64,000 bases of DNA from Neobacillus mesonae (GTDB lineage Bacteria; Bacillota; Bacilli; Bacillales; Cytobacillaceae): contig NZ_KV440949.1 of the NCBI RefSeq assembly GCF_001636315.1, forward strand, positions 2,031,203 through 2,095,202, given 5' to 3'. Of the stretch, positions 44,307 through 52,526 are shown in pieces. The translations under genes and the position numbers were made by a program. The notes under the pieces were generated by a model. It did no database searches. It saw only the letters and a program-made list of their open reading frames with translations, and had not been told where the DNA came from. Numbering within the stretch: the first letter of the stretch is position 1; each line of letters starts with the position of its first letter.

Positions 44307-45980
44307 TTATTGCTCAAGCATCGGAATGCGGACACCCCGCTCTTTTGCCACCTTGATCGCTTTATCATAGCCCGCATCAGCGTGGCGAATAACCCCCATT
44401 CCAGGGTCGGAAACCAATACCCGTTCAATCCGCTGCGCTGCCTCCGCGGTGCCATCTGCAACAAGCACCTGTCCAGCATGCTGCGAGTATCCCATGCCAA
44501 CACCGCCTCCATGGTGAATACTTACCCAGCTGGCGCCGCCGCACGTATTAATCAAGGCATTTAGAATCGGCCAATCAGCGATCGCATCACTGCCATCCCG
44601 CATCGCTTCGGTTTCACGATTTGGCGAAGCCACCGAACCACAATCCAAATGATCACGCCCAAACACAATCGGTGCACTCAATTCACCGCTAGCCACCATT
44701 TCATTAATTTTTAAGGCAAATTTATGCCGCTCTCCGTAGCCCAGCCAGCAGATCCTTGCCGGCAGCCCCTGCCATTTCACCATTTTCTGGGCCATTTCAA
44801 TCCAGTTCACAAGGGCAGGATCGTGCCCAAACATTTCAAGCGCCACTTGATCAGTTTTGTAAATATCCTCAGGATTTCCTGACAATGCTGCCCAGCGGAA
44901 CGGGCCTTTGCCTTCACAGAACAATGGGCGAAGATAGGCCGGAACGAAGCCGGGAAAATCAAATGCATCTTTGACGCCCATTTTTTGCGCATAAGCACGG
45001 ATGTTATTGCCATAATCGAACGTTTCCGCTCCGGCTTTTTGCAAATCAAGCATCGCTTGAACATGAACAGCCATCGACTCCATCGCTTTTTGTTCGTAGG
45101 CTTTCGGGTGGTCTTTCCTTAATGCCAGTGCTTCTTCATAGCTCATGCCATGTGGCACATAACCATTTATCGGATCATGGGCGCTCGTTTGGTCGGTAAC
45201 GATGTCCGGGATAATGCCGCGTTTCACCAGTTCTGGATAGATGTCAGCGCAATTGCCAACAAGTCCGATTGACGCTGGCTCCCTTTTTTCGGTAAACTCT
45301 TTTACCATCGCAAGGGCCTCATCAAGACTTTCGCATAGGTAATCACAGTAGCCCTCTTTGATTTTCCGTTCAATTCGCTGACGGTCGACCTCCACTACCA
45401 GGATGACACCTTTCGCCATTTTTCCTGCAAGCGGCTGGGCCCCGCTCATGCCGCCCATCCCTCCGGTTAAAATAAACCGGCCGCTTAAATCGGGCGTACC
45501 GAATGCTTTTTTCCCAGCCTCTACAAAGCTTAAATACGTTCCCTGTAAGATCCCTTGGGCTCCGATATAGATCCAGCTTCCGGCCGTCATCTGCCCGTAC
45601 ATCATCAAACCCTTTTCTTCTAATTCATAGAAGTGATCCCAGTTTGCCCATGCCGGGACAAGATTGGAATTGGCGATTAACACTCTTGGCGCCATTTCGT
45701 GTGTCCGAAATACACCAACCGGCTTGCCGGATTGAATTAACAGGGTTTCATCATTTTCAAGTTTCTTTAAGGATTCGACGATCGCATCAAAGCACTCCCA
45801 GTTTCTCGCGGCCTTGCCAATCCCGCCATACACAACAAGCTCGTCCGGATTTTCCGCTACCTCAGGATCTAAATTGTTCATCAGCATCCGCAGTGCCGCT
45901 TCTTGCACCCAGCCTTTACAAGAAAGCTCCGTCCCTGTCGGCGCTTTAATCACTCGCTTTGTTTCATTAATTGCCACCAT
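44307..45980 (-). CDS. hutU: Urocanate hydratase (urocanase 2, canonical type)
   Basis: A 557-residue urocanase with canonical motifs: NAD loop [17 protein letters not shown], active-site Cys C411 in [35 protein letters not shown] and [19 protein letters not shown]. It converts urocanate to imidazolonepropionate. GAGGGAGG precedes the ATG. Unlike a normal hut operon, no hutH, hutI or hutG is adjacent; instead it lies between an acyl-CoA dehydrogenase and etfBA. The remaining histidine-pathway enzymes would have to be encoded elsewhere. Confidence 0.93.
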   Translation of the reverse strand: MVAINETKRVIKAPTGTELSCKGWVQEAALRMLMNNLDPEVAENPDELVVYGGIGKAARNWECFDAIVESLKKLENDETLLIQSGKPVGVFRTHEMAPRVLIANSNLVPAWANWDHFYELEEKGLMMYGQMTAGSWIYIGAQGILQGTYLSFVEAGKKAFGTPDLSGRFILTGGMGGMSGAQPLAGKMAKGVILVVEVDRQRIERKIKEGYCDYLCESLDEALAMVKEFTEKREPASIGLVGNCADIYPELVKRGIIPDIVTDQTSAHDPINGYVPHGMSYEEALALRKDHPKAYEQKAMESMAVHVQAMLDLQKAGAETFDYGNNIRAYAQKMGVKDAFDFPGFVPAYLRPLFCEGKGPFRWAALSGNPEDIYKTDQVALEMFGHDPALVNWIEMAQKMVKWQGLPARICWLGYGERHKFALKINEMVASGELSAPIVFGRDHLDCGSVASPNRETEAMRDGSDAIADWPILNALINTCGGASWVSIHHGGGVGMGYSQHAGQVLVADGTAEAAQRIERVLVSDPGMGVIRHADAGYDKAIKVAKERGVRIPMLEQ

Positions 45981-46123
45981 TGTATTTCCTCCCTCTATAA
46001 ATGTTGGTTTATCAATGATTTGACCTATTTCGGTGTGACAACCGCCCCTTAATTGGCTTATTGGAACCGGGCTGTTCGTGGTACAGGTAAACTTCCGCGA
46101 GCCAGCCCTATTTTTTGAAACAA

Positions 46124-47263
46124 TTATTTTAACAAGTGGCCGGCAATGACCATCTTTTGAACTTGTGAAGTTCCTTCAAAAATTTCCAAAATCCGCTGAT
46201 CGCGGTACATCCGCTCCACTGGATATTCCTTCATATAGCCGAAGCCGCCATGGATTTGCACTGCTTTATGGACCACACGGTGCGAGGCTTCGGAGGCCAT
46301 CAGCTTGGCAATTGCCGCTTCTTTTGAAATACGATAGCCTTTACGGTCCTTCAGACTGGCTGCGTAGTACGTATACATTCGGACCGTTTCCACATCTGCT
46401 TCCATTTCTGCGAGCATCCACTGTAAGCCTTGGTATTGCGCGATTGGCTTGTTGAAGGCGATTCTTTCTTTTGCATAAGATACGGCTTGGTCGAGTGCTG
46501 CCTGCGATAGTCCTACAGCCATTGCCGCTATTCCAATCCGGCCGCGGTCAACGACCTGCATCGCAATCTTAAAGCCTTCACCTTCTTTTCCGACCCGGTT
46601 TTCTTTCGGAATTCGGCAGTTTTCAAAAATCACTTCATGGGTACGAGCACCCCGGATCCCCATTTTGTCGTCTCCTGCTCCGTATGTAAGTCCTGGTGTA
46701 CCTTTTTCGACAATAAACGCGCTAATTCCTTTCGTTCCAGCAGCGGTATCGGTTTTGGCATAGACTACCAAAATGTCTGCTTCGGCGCCGTTGGTAATGA
46801 AATGCTTCGTGCCATTGAGGACATATTCATTGCCGTCCAATTTGGCGTTTGTTTTCATGGAGCCGACATCCGTGCCGCCGTTTGGCTCTGTCAAGCCAAA
46901 GGCGAACAGCTTTTCACCGGTACAGCCTGGGACCAGGTATTTTTGCCGCTGCTCTTCGTCAGCTGCTAAAAACAGGCCATCGATTCCTAAATAATGCGCG
47001 GTTAAAATCGACCCTGTTGCCGCGCAGGCATAGGTAATTTCTTCTACCGCAATCGCTTCAGCAATAGAATCCGCACCGACTCCTCCGTCTTGTTCGGGAT
47101 AGGCAATCCCCATTAAGCCAAGTTCTGCCAGTTTGGGCATATGTTCTGTCGGGAATCGGTTCTGTTCGTCAAGCTCAGCCGCGGTTGGTAGCAGGACCTC
47201 CCGGCTGAAATCTCTTACCATGGCCCTTATACTTTGTTGTTCATCTGTTAATTCGAAATTCAT
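46124..47263 (-). CDS. Acyl-CoA dehydrogenase
   Basis: A 379-residue flavoenzyme of the short/medium-chain type: [39 protein letters not shown] (FAD/substrate loop), [20 protein letters not shown], and the catalytic base E363 in [12 protein letters not shown]. It abstracts alpha and beta hydrogens from an acyl-CoA and hands electrons to ETF. In this operon, between a CoA-transferase and urocanase 2, the likely substrate is an imidazolepropionyl-CoA-like thioester giving urocanyl-CoA. It is also comparable in logic to the CaiA reductase of carnitine metabolism. Confidence 0.92.
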   Translation of the reverse strand: MNFELTDEQQSIRAMVRDFSREVLLPTAAELDEQNRFPTEHMPKLAELGLMGIAYPEQDGGVGADSIAEAIAVEEITYACAATGSILTAHYLGIDGLFLAADEEQRQKYLVPGCTGEKLFAFGLTEPNGGTDVGSMKTNAKLDGNEYVLNGTKHFITNGAEADILVVYAKTDTAAGTKGISAFIVEKGTPGLTYGAGDDKMGIRGARTHEVIFENCRIPKENRVGKEGEGFKIAMQVVDRGRIGIAAMAVGLSQAALDQAVSYAKERIAFNKPIAQYQGLQWMLAEMEADVETVRMYTYYAASLKDRKGYRISKEAAIAKLMASEASHRVVHKAVQIHGGFGYMKEYPVERMYRDQRILEIFEGTSQVQKMVIAGHLLK

Positions 47264-47358
47264 GATTTAAGTCTCTCCTTTTTTAAATAGTTTGCTATTT
47301 CTGTATTCGCTTTGCTAAAAATATTTCAATTTCACTTTTTACAAAATAAATGGATTCG

Positions 47359-48543
47359 TTATACTTTCTGTCCTTCTAAAGCCTGTAATCTAGCAGATTC
47401 CCATTTCAACACATCTTTTAAGATCGCTTCGGTATGCTCGCCAAGCGACGGGGACGCTTCTTTTATAACCGCAGGCGTGCGCGAAAGCTTCACAGGGTTG
47501 CCCGGGATTTTAATTGGGCCGGCAACTGGATGTTCGACTTCAATGAGCATTTCCCTTGCGTTTGTATGCTCATCTTCACAAATGTCTTCGATGGTTAAAA
47601 TAGGTGAACATGGAACTCCCGCTTCGGAAACAAGCTTGACTGCTTCTTCCACGCTGTAGCTGTTCAGCCAGGTTTCAATAATGGCCTTCAGCTCAGTTTC
47701 GTTTTTAGTTCGTAAGGGATCTGTGTTAAACCTCGGGTCCTCAGCCAGTTCCGGCTGCTGCATGACGGCTGCTAATTTGTTGAATAAAGAATCGTTTGCC
47801 ACCGCAATCACCACAAAGCCGTCTTTGGCTTTAAAAATATCAAACGGCGAGCTGATCGGATGACGGCTGCCAATCCGCTCTGGAACAATCTGATCGACCG
47901 TATAACGCATGACATTGCTTTCTAAAAGAGCAAAAATGCTGTCTACCATGGCAACGTCGATTAATTGTCCTTCTCCTGTGCGTTCTCTATGGAATAAGGC
48001 TGCCATGATACCATATGCGGCATAAAGCGCCGCACTCATGTCCCCTAATGAGGCACCGGAGCGGGTCGGCGGATTTTCCGGATGGCCTGTAATGCTGGTC
48101 ATCCCGCCCATGGCTTGGGCCACAAGGTCATAGGCTGGTCTTTGACTGTAGGGACCATATTGCCCGAAGCCGGAAATAGAGGCGTAAATGATTCCCGGAT
48201 TGCATTCTTTTAAACTTTCATAATCAAGCCCCAATTTTTTCATGACACCAGGTCGAAAATTTTCGACGACTACATCCGATTGTTTGACTAACTCTTTGAT
48301 CGCTTCAATAGCATGTGGATTTTTTAAATCCAGGGCCATACTTTTTTTCCCCCGGTTTAGATAGATAAAGTAACCGCTTTCTTCATTTTGAAACGGACCA
48401 AAGTGTCTCGTATCATCCCCATGTCCAGGCTTTTCTATTTTAATCACTTCCGCACCCATATCGGCCAACATCATCGTACAATACGGTCCGGCTAGTACTC
48501 TCGTAAAATCTAACACTCGAATCTTTTCAAGCGGTCGCTGCAT
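47359..48543 (-). CDS. Family III CoA-transferase (CaiB/BaiF)
   Basis: A 394-residue CoA-transferase: RVLDFTRVLAGPYCTMMLADMGAEVIKIEKPGHGDDTR at the N terminus, NRGKKSMALDLK, GFGQYGPYSQRPAYDLVAQAMGG, and D168 in SGASLGDMSAAL, equivalent to the catalytic Asp of formyl-CoA transferase. It transfers CoA between carboxylates without ATP. First gene of the CoA-transferase, dehydrogenase, urocanase, ETF, urocanase operon; it could activate the imported acid using the CoA ester of the product. AAAGGGGG precedes the ATG. Confidence 0.92.
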   Translation of the reverse strand: MQRPLEKIRVLDFTRVLAGPYCTMMLADMGAEVIKIEKPGHGDDTRHFGPFQNEESGYFIYLNRGKKSMALDLKNPHAIEAIKELVKQSDVVVENFRPGVMKKLGLDYESLKECNPGIIYASISGFGQYGPYSQRPAYDLVAQAMGGMTSITGHPENPPTRSGASLGDMSAALYAAYGIMAALFHRERTGEGQLIDVAMVDSIFALLESNVMRYTVDQIVPERIGSRHPISSPFDIFKAKDGFVVIAVANDSLFNKLAAVMQQPELAEDPRFNTDPLRTKNETELKAIIETWLNSYSVEEAVKLVSEAGVPCSPILTIEDICEDEHTNAREMLIEVEHPVAGPIKIPGNPVKLSRTPAVIKEASPSLGEHTEAILKDVLKWESARLQALEGQKV

Positions 48544-48774
48544 TTCCCTTCCCCCTTTTAGTTTGTAATTTTATTATCCAGCCTGAAGAAATAACTTTAT
48601 AGTCGGAATTTTTACTCTTTTGTAGACTATTTTAAGGTCAACCGAAAAAAAATCCACTAAAACCCAGCGATAGAGGCAGCAGTCGATCTTCCTATTATTA
48701 ACAGTTGGTGTCAGGCACCAAATTCCATTTTCTTGAAGTTGTTATAGCTAATGTGATTGCATCAATAAGAAAAA
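48544..48774. other. Promoter region of the twin-urocanase operon
   Basis: This gap lies between the symporter terminator and the CoA-transferase and should hold the operon promoter; TATAAA at about 48598 on the minus strand is a candidate -10 with a poor -35. It includes a dispersed element TTGGTGTCAGGCACCAA at 48705-48721. No ORF is seen. Confidence 0.4.
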
Positions 48775-48796
48775 CCGGGCAAAAACCGCCCGGTCC
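48775..48796 (-). terminator. Rho-independent terminator of the symporter gene
   Basis: CCGGGC-aaaaac-cGCCCGG; on the minus strand the stem runs into TTTTTC. It separates the symporter transcript from the enzyme operon downstream. Confidence 0.75.
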
Positions 48797-48856
48797 CTGA
48801 TTATTTGACAAGGTTATCATTTATTGAAAGAAGCATGAGAACCCTCTCCGTGCTGC

Positions 48857-50278
48857 CTAAACCACATCTCTATTTTGACGAGTATCTGTTTTCTGCATGA
48901 TAGGACCTGTTGTTGGTTTAGATAGAAAGGTTATGAATAAAATGGTTACTAGGCTGGCCACAAGACCGTACAAGATGGGAACAATAGATGTCGTTCCTTC
49001 TGTAATTAGACCAATTACAATGGCGATCGTACTGATTAGTATGGAAAAAAAGACGGCCTTTGACGTGACTCTTTTCCAAAAGAAGGAGAAAATGATTGGG
49101 AAGAAAAGAGCACCCGAAAGAATGGCAAATGCAATATCCAATGCGACAAGGACATCTTGAATCCAGAGTGCACAAATCATTGAAAATACACCAATACTTA
49201 GAGTAGTTAATCTAGAAGTCCGTAAAAACTGCTTTTCATTCATGTCAGGTTTGATAAAACGCTTAATAACATCATTTACTAGTAAGGTGGAAGAAGCAAT
49301 CAATGTTCCTGACGCGGTAGACATTAGCGCAGATAGCACCCCGGCCAATACGAGCCCCAATACTCCTGGTGGAAGTGTTGTTACCGCCATACTGGCAAAC
49401 GCATTCTGCGGTGTGTCCAAATTGGGAATCACGACAAACGCGCACATTCCGATAATCGCAACAGCAACAGCATACAAGAGGGAATATCCGCCTGCTGCAA
49501 ACGCACCTAGACGGGAAACTTTTAAGGAGCGAGCAGTGAAAACACGCTGCCATACATCCTGACCGACGATAATCCCTAAAGCGTAAAGCAAAATGCTTTT
49601 AAAAATATCAATTCCGCCTGATGTACTTAGATTAAAATAGTCTGCGGGCACACTAGCGTGCAATCCTTCCCATCCGCCGGCTTTGCCAAGACTCATCGGC
49701 AACATCACAAAGAATATCCCAATAGTCATCACCGCAAACTGAACAATATCTGTCATTGTTACAGACCACATGCCGCCAAGCACGGTATAGAATAAGACAA
49801 TTCCGCCTGCTACCAAAGCAGAGATGGTGAAATTCCAGCCAACCCATACATTTAAAACGCTTCCAATTGCAATAATCTGAGTGACTGTCAGCATCGTGGT
49901 ATAAGTAGCCGAAACCAAGGAACTAATCAGCCGGGCTTCTACCCCAAAACGATTTTCGAGCATTTCACTAATCGTTAACACTTTTAATTGAAAGATTTTT
50001 TTTGCTAGAAAAACCCCAATAAGCGCTAGTCCAATTCCTTGCGAAGTAACAAACCAAATGCCTGACATCCCGGATTGGTACCCTAGCTTTGCAGTCCCAA
50101 TGGTGGCAGCGCCGCCAAGAGTCAGAGCAGCTAAGCATCCGAAATACATAGGAAAATTCAAATTCCGTCCAGCGATGATGTAATCTTCGGATGTTTTAGC
50201 TCTTCTTGCTCCAAGAACTCCAACCAGGGCAATGACTAACAGATACAGGACAATGACAGAAACATCGATAATACTCAT
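48857..50278 (-). CDS. Sodium:solute symporter (SSS family) of the twin-urocanase locus
   Basis: A 473-residue protein with about 13 hydrophobic segments and SSS landmarks (RRAKTSEDYIIAGRNLNFPMYFGCLAALTLGGAATIGTA, TVLGGMWSVTMTDIVQF, SALMSTASGTLIASSTLLVNDV with the sodium-site Ser/Thr region). It is placed upstream of the CoA-transferase and downstream of the XRE-cupin regulator and presumably imports the acid processed by the operon. AAAGGGGG precedes the ATG. Confidence 0.88.
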   Translation of the reverse strand: MSIIDVSVIVLYLLVIALVGVLGARRAKTSEDYIIAGRNLNFPMYFGCLAALTLGGAATIGTAKLGYQSGMSGIWFVTSQGIGLALIGVFLAKKIFQLKVLTISEMLENRFGVEARLISSLVSATYTTMLTVTQIIAIGSVLNVWVGWNFTISALVAGGIVLFYTVLGGMWSVTMTDIVQFAVMTIGIFFVMLPMSLGKAGGWEGLHASVPADYFNLSTSGGIDIFKSILLYALGIIVGQDVWQRVFTARSLKVSRLGAFAAGGYSLLYAVAVAIIGMCAFVVIPNLDTPQNAFASMAVTTLPPGVLGLVLAGVLSALMSTASGTLIASSTLLVNDVIKRFIKPDMNEKQFLRTSRLTTLSIGVFSMICALWIQDVLVALDIAFAILSGALFFPIIFSFFWKRVTSKAVFFSILISTIAIVIGLITEGTTSIVPILYGLVASLVTILFITFLSKPTTGPIMQKTDTRQNRDVV

Positions 50279-50738
50279 TTTTTTCCCCCTTTGTAATAAA
50301 AAATTAGTGCTTTTGTTAAAATTTTATATTGATATTCGTTTCAGAATAAGTGTAATATTCTTATAATTTGTGCATAATTTTATGTACGTAAAGTTTTACT
50401 ACATTAAAGGAACTTAGTTTGATCATTTTTTCCGGCTCCAAATATCAAATTTTGGAGCAAATAGAAACTAGTAATCTAAAAGATCAAAAGATTACTAAAT
50501 AAAGAGGTTCGACATTTTGTATTGCTAGAAAACACAAAAAGCCAGGCGATTTAGCCTGGCTCACATCGTTTTTCCTTTTTCACAAATTAACTTTCTAAAA
50601 CTCCAGCAGCCTCCAAAATGTCCTTCATTCGCTTTATGAAGTTCAAATTCCCTTTCCAAATAAAAAACATCGTTAATTACCTTTATTTAAGCAGACCTTC
50701 TATGGTCGAGAAATTCTAATTTCAACAGTGCCAGCGTG
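50279..50738. other. Symporter control region and XRE terminator
   Basis: This stretch contains a perfect inverted repeat GCTCCAAA (50435-50442)/TTTGGAGC (50451-50458) about 160 bp upstream of the symporter start, a candidate operator for the XRE-cupin regulator. AGCCAGGC-gattta-GCCTGGCT at 50537-50558, with TTTTTG on the minus side, is the regulator's terminator. A 27-residue frame at 50587-50670 is probably not a gene. Confidence 0.5.
50537..50558 (-). terminator. Rho-independent terminator downstream of the XRE-cupin regulator
   Basis: AGCCAGGC-gattta-GCCTGGCT, an eight-base perfect stem followed on the minus strand by TTTTTG. Confidence 0.75.
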
Positions 50739-51284
50739 CTATACAGGAACACTAGAAATACAAAGGAATTTCACGATCGAATCGGTTTTATTCATCCAGT
50801 TGTGGGGGGTTGTGGAATTTAGGAAAATACAGTCAAAGGGATTCAATTCGTGTTCCTCGTTGTCAATTAGGACAGTAAGCTTTCCTTCTAGAACGTAAAG
50901 AAATTCCTGCCCCGAATGGGAATATGAATCCTCTCGATTAGCGCCTGGATTAAGCAAGACTAATATAGGATTAAATTGTGGATTTCCAATGTTGCCCGAT
51001 AAGTCCTTGTAAAAAAATTGGTTATCAAGGGTATTCGTTATACTAATTACGTTTCTCATAATCTTTGTTTCGGCTTTCCTATCAGCTTCTGAAAAAAAGT
51101 AGCTTGGATTAACTCCAAGTGCTTCAGAAATTTTTTTCAACGATTCCAGCGTGATCGATGATTTTGAACGTTCTACTTGAGATATAAAGCTGATGGAAAG
51201 ATTCGTACGATCGGCTATTTGTTTTAATGTTAACCTCTTCTCTTTACGTAAACTCTTTATTTTTACTCCGATTAAATCGCTCAC
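50739..51284 (-). CDS. XRE-family regulator with C-terminal cupin domain
   Basis: A 181-residue protein: N-terminal HTH_3 (LRKEKRLTLKQIADRTNLSISFISQVERSKSSITLESLKKISEAL) and C-terminal cupin_2 (NREDSYSHSGQEFLYVLEGKLTVLID, NPFDCIFLNSTTPHNW). This PuuR/SutR-like class usually controls amino-acid or amine catabolism by binding a small metabolite in the cupin. It is encoded upstream of, and codirectional with, the symporter, so it is the likely local regulator. The start is GTG at 51284 after GGGGAAAA. Confidence 0.88.
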   Translation of the reverse strand: MSDLIGVKIKSLRKEKRLTLKQIADRTNLSISFISQVERSKSSITLESLKKISEALGVNPSYFFSEADRKAETKIMRNVISITNTLDNQFFYKDLSGNIGNPQFNPILVLLNPGANREDSYSHSGQEFLYVLEGKLTVLIDNEEHELNPFDCIFLNSTTPHNWMNKTDSIVKFLCISSVPV

Positions 51285-51527
51285 TTTTCCCCACTCCCTT
51301 TACATAAAAATTAAGTGTATTTTAATGGTTAACTTGTTAAATTCAGGGCCACGAAAATATAATAAAACTCCTTACAATCAGGTTTGGTAGACCTAATGAA
51401 AGGAGCGCGCATGGATAGGATAACACACAAACCATAATTATTGTACTATTAAAATTTTTACATTGAACTGAAGTGGCACTGTAATTAATCTGAGGAGAGA
51501 TTTTTATAAAATATTCTAAAAATTTTA
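51285..51527. other. Intergenic stretch between the XRE regulator and the dapA-like operon
   Basis: This AT-rich divergent region has no convincing ORF. It contains the upstream half-site near 51467 and presumably the regulator's own promoter, for which no clear -35/-10 was found. Confidence 0.3.
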
Positions 51528-51556
51528 TTTACAGTGAAAATCCACTGTGTTAATAT
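51528..51556 (+). promoter_or_regulatory. Promoter of the dapA-like/aldehyde dehydrogenase operon
   Basis: -35 TTTACA (51528-51533), a 17-bp spacer and -10 TAATAT (51551-51556). An inverted repeat ACAGTG (51531-51536)/CACTGT (51543-51548) overlaps the -35 and spacer. Confidence 0.6.
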
Positions 51557-51564
51557 CTAGATAA

Positions 51565-51581
51565 TTGAAGTACCACTTCAA
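51565..51581. promoter_or_regulatory. Palindromic operator candidate
   Basis: TTGAAGTACCACTTCAA has perfect seven-base arms and sits where transcription should start. A related half-site, CTGAAGTGGCACT, lies upstream near 51467-51479. Nothing in the window is an obvious cognate regulator. Confidence 0.55.
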
Positions 51582-51643
51582 TCTAAACTTCAATATCAAC
51601 TAATCTATTACAAAATAACATTACAAATGTGAGGAGAATGAAG

Positions 51644-52510
51644 ATGAATTTTCATGGCATTTTGGTTCCTTTAGTTACCCCTTTTAAAAACGACAAAAGC
51701 TTGGATGTAGAAACCCTGCAGCAATTGACGAAAGCCTTTATCGAAAAAGGCGTCACTGGCTTGGTGGTCTGTGGAACCACTGGCGAATATTACGCCTTAA
51801 ACGAAGCAGAGCGTGAAAGCGTTTTAAAAACCGTTGCAGAAGTCGCCAAAGGACGCGTTACTTTGATCGCCGGTATCAATGATTTATCAACTGAAGGAGC
51901 GGTTAACCGTGCCAAACAAGCTAAAGATTTAGGCTATGAAGGCTTAATGTTAGCGCCAACTCCTTATAGCCTGCCTGACCAAACAGGTGTCATTGCCCAT
52001 TACGAAACAGTGGCTGCGGCAACCGATTTACCTATCATCATGTACAACTTCCCTGCTCGCATTGGCATTGAAATTGAATACGACACGGTCGTGCATCTCG
52101 CAAAAAACCCGAACATCGTTGCAATTAAAGAAAGCAGCGGCGATTTTAGCCGTGCTTTACGCTTACTGCAAACCCCATTTGAAGATTTTGAAGTGATTTG
52201 CGGCTGTGATGATCAACCCGTGGACTTTTTCTTCTGGGGGGCGAAAAGCTGGATTGCCGGTGCAGGTAATGTGTTCCCAGAGGAGCAGGTAGCCCTGTTC
52301 AATGCGGCGCAGGCTGGTGACTGGGACAAAGCCCGTCAAATCATGACCGATATCTACCCTGCTATTTACTCAATGGAGTCCGGCAACTACAACCAAAAAG
52401 CCAAGCTTGGCTGCCTGAAGGGTGAAATTGAGGTTGGTACGGTACGCCTGCCTTTATCTGATATATCAGAAGAAGAAAAAGCAGAATTCCTGGCTTTCTT
52501 TAAAAAATAA
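51644..52510 (+). CDS. DapA-family lyase/dehydratase
   Basis: A protein of 288 residues from ATG 51644 (AGGAG seven bases upstream; a GTG at 51629 overlaps the ribosome site). TIM-barrel DHDPS/NAL motifs are present: VVCGTTGEYYALNEAER, YNFPARIGIEI (Tyr position) and VAIKESSGDFSRA with the Schiff-base Lys. Members act on pyruvate-type or 2-keto-3-deoxy sugar acids, or as hydroxyproline-pathway deaminases. Paired with an aldehyde dehydrogenase 16 bp downstream, a dehydratase/deaminase feeding 2-oxoglutarate semialdehyde is plausible. The real DapA is unlikely in this context. Confidence 0.85.
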   Translation: MNFHGILVPLVTPFKNDKSLDVETLQQLTKAFIEKGVTGLVVCGTTGEYYALNEAERESVLKTVAEVAKGRVTLIAGINDLSTEGAVNRAKQAKDLGYEGLMLAPTPYSLPDQTGVIAHYETVAAATDLPIIMYNFPARIGIEIEYDTVVHLAKNPNIVAIKESSGDFSRALRLLQTPFEDFEVICGCDDQPVDFFFWGAKSWIAGAGNVFPEEQVALFNAAQAGDWDKARQIMTDIYPAIYSMESGNYNQKAKLGCLKGEIEVGTVRLPLSDISEEEKAEFLAFFKK

Positions 52511-52526
52511 TCTGGAGGAGAGACAA

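Noticed and set aside
45503..45949. A 148-codon plus-strand frame opposite urocanase 2
   Set aside because: Antisense to a highly conserved enzyme and without start signals.
40790..45980. A classical hut operon
   Set aside because: Two urocanases are present but histidase, imidazolonepropionase and the formiminoglutamate enzyme are absent, and CoA/ETF enzymes are interleaved.
48700..48725. TTGGTGCCTGACACC considered as a SigL (sigma-54) -24/-12 promoter
   Set aside because: The spacing and the -12 element do not fit, no sigma-54 activator is encoded nearby, and the sequence matches a dispersed repeat instead.
50587..50670. A 27-residue minus-strand frame with AAAGG upstream, downstream of the XRE regulator
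   Set aside because: Too short and without homology clues; it could be a C-terminal remnant of a lost gene.
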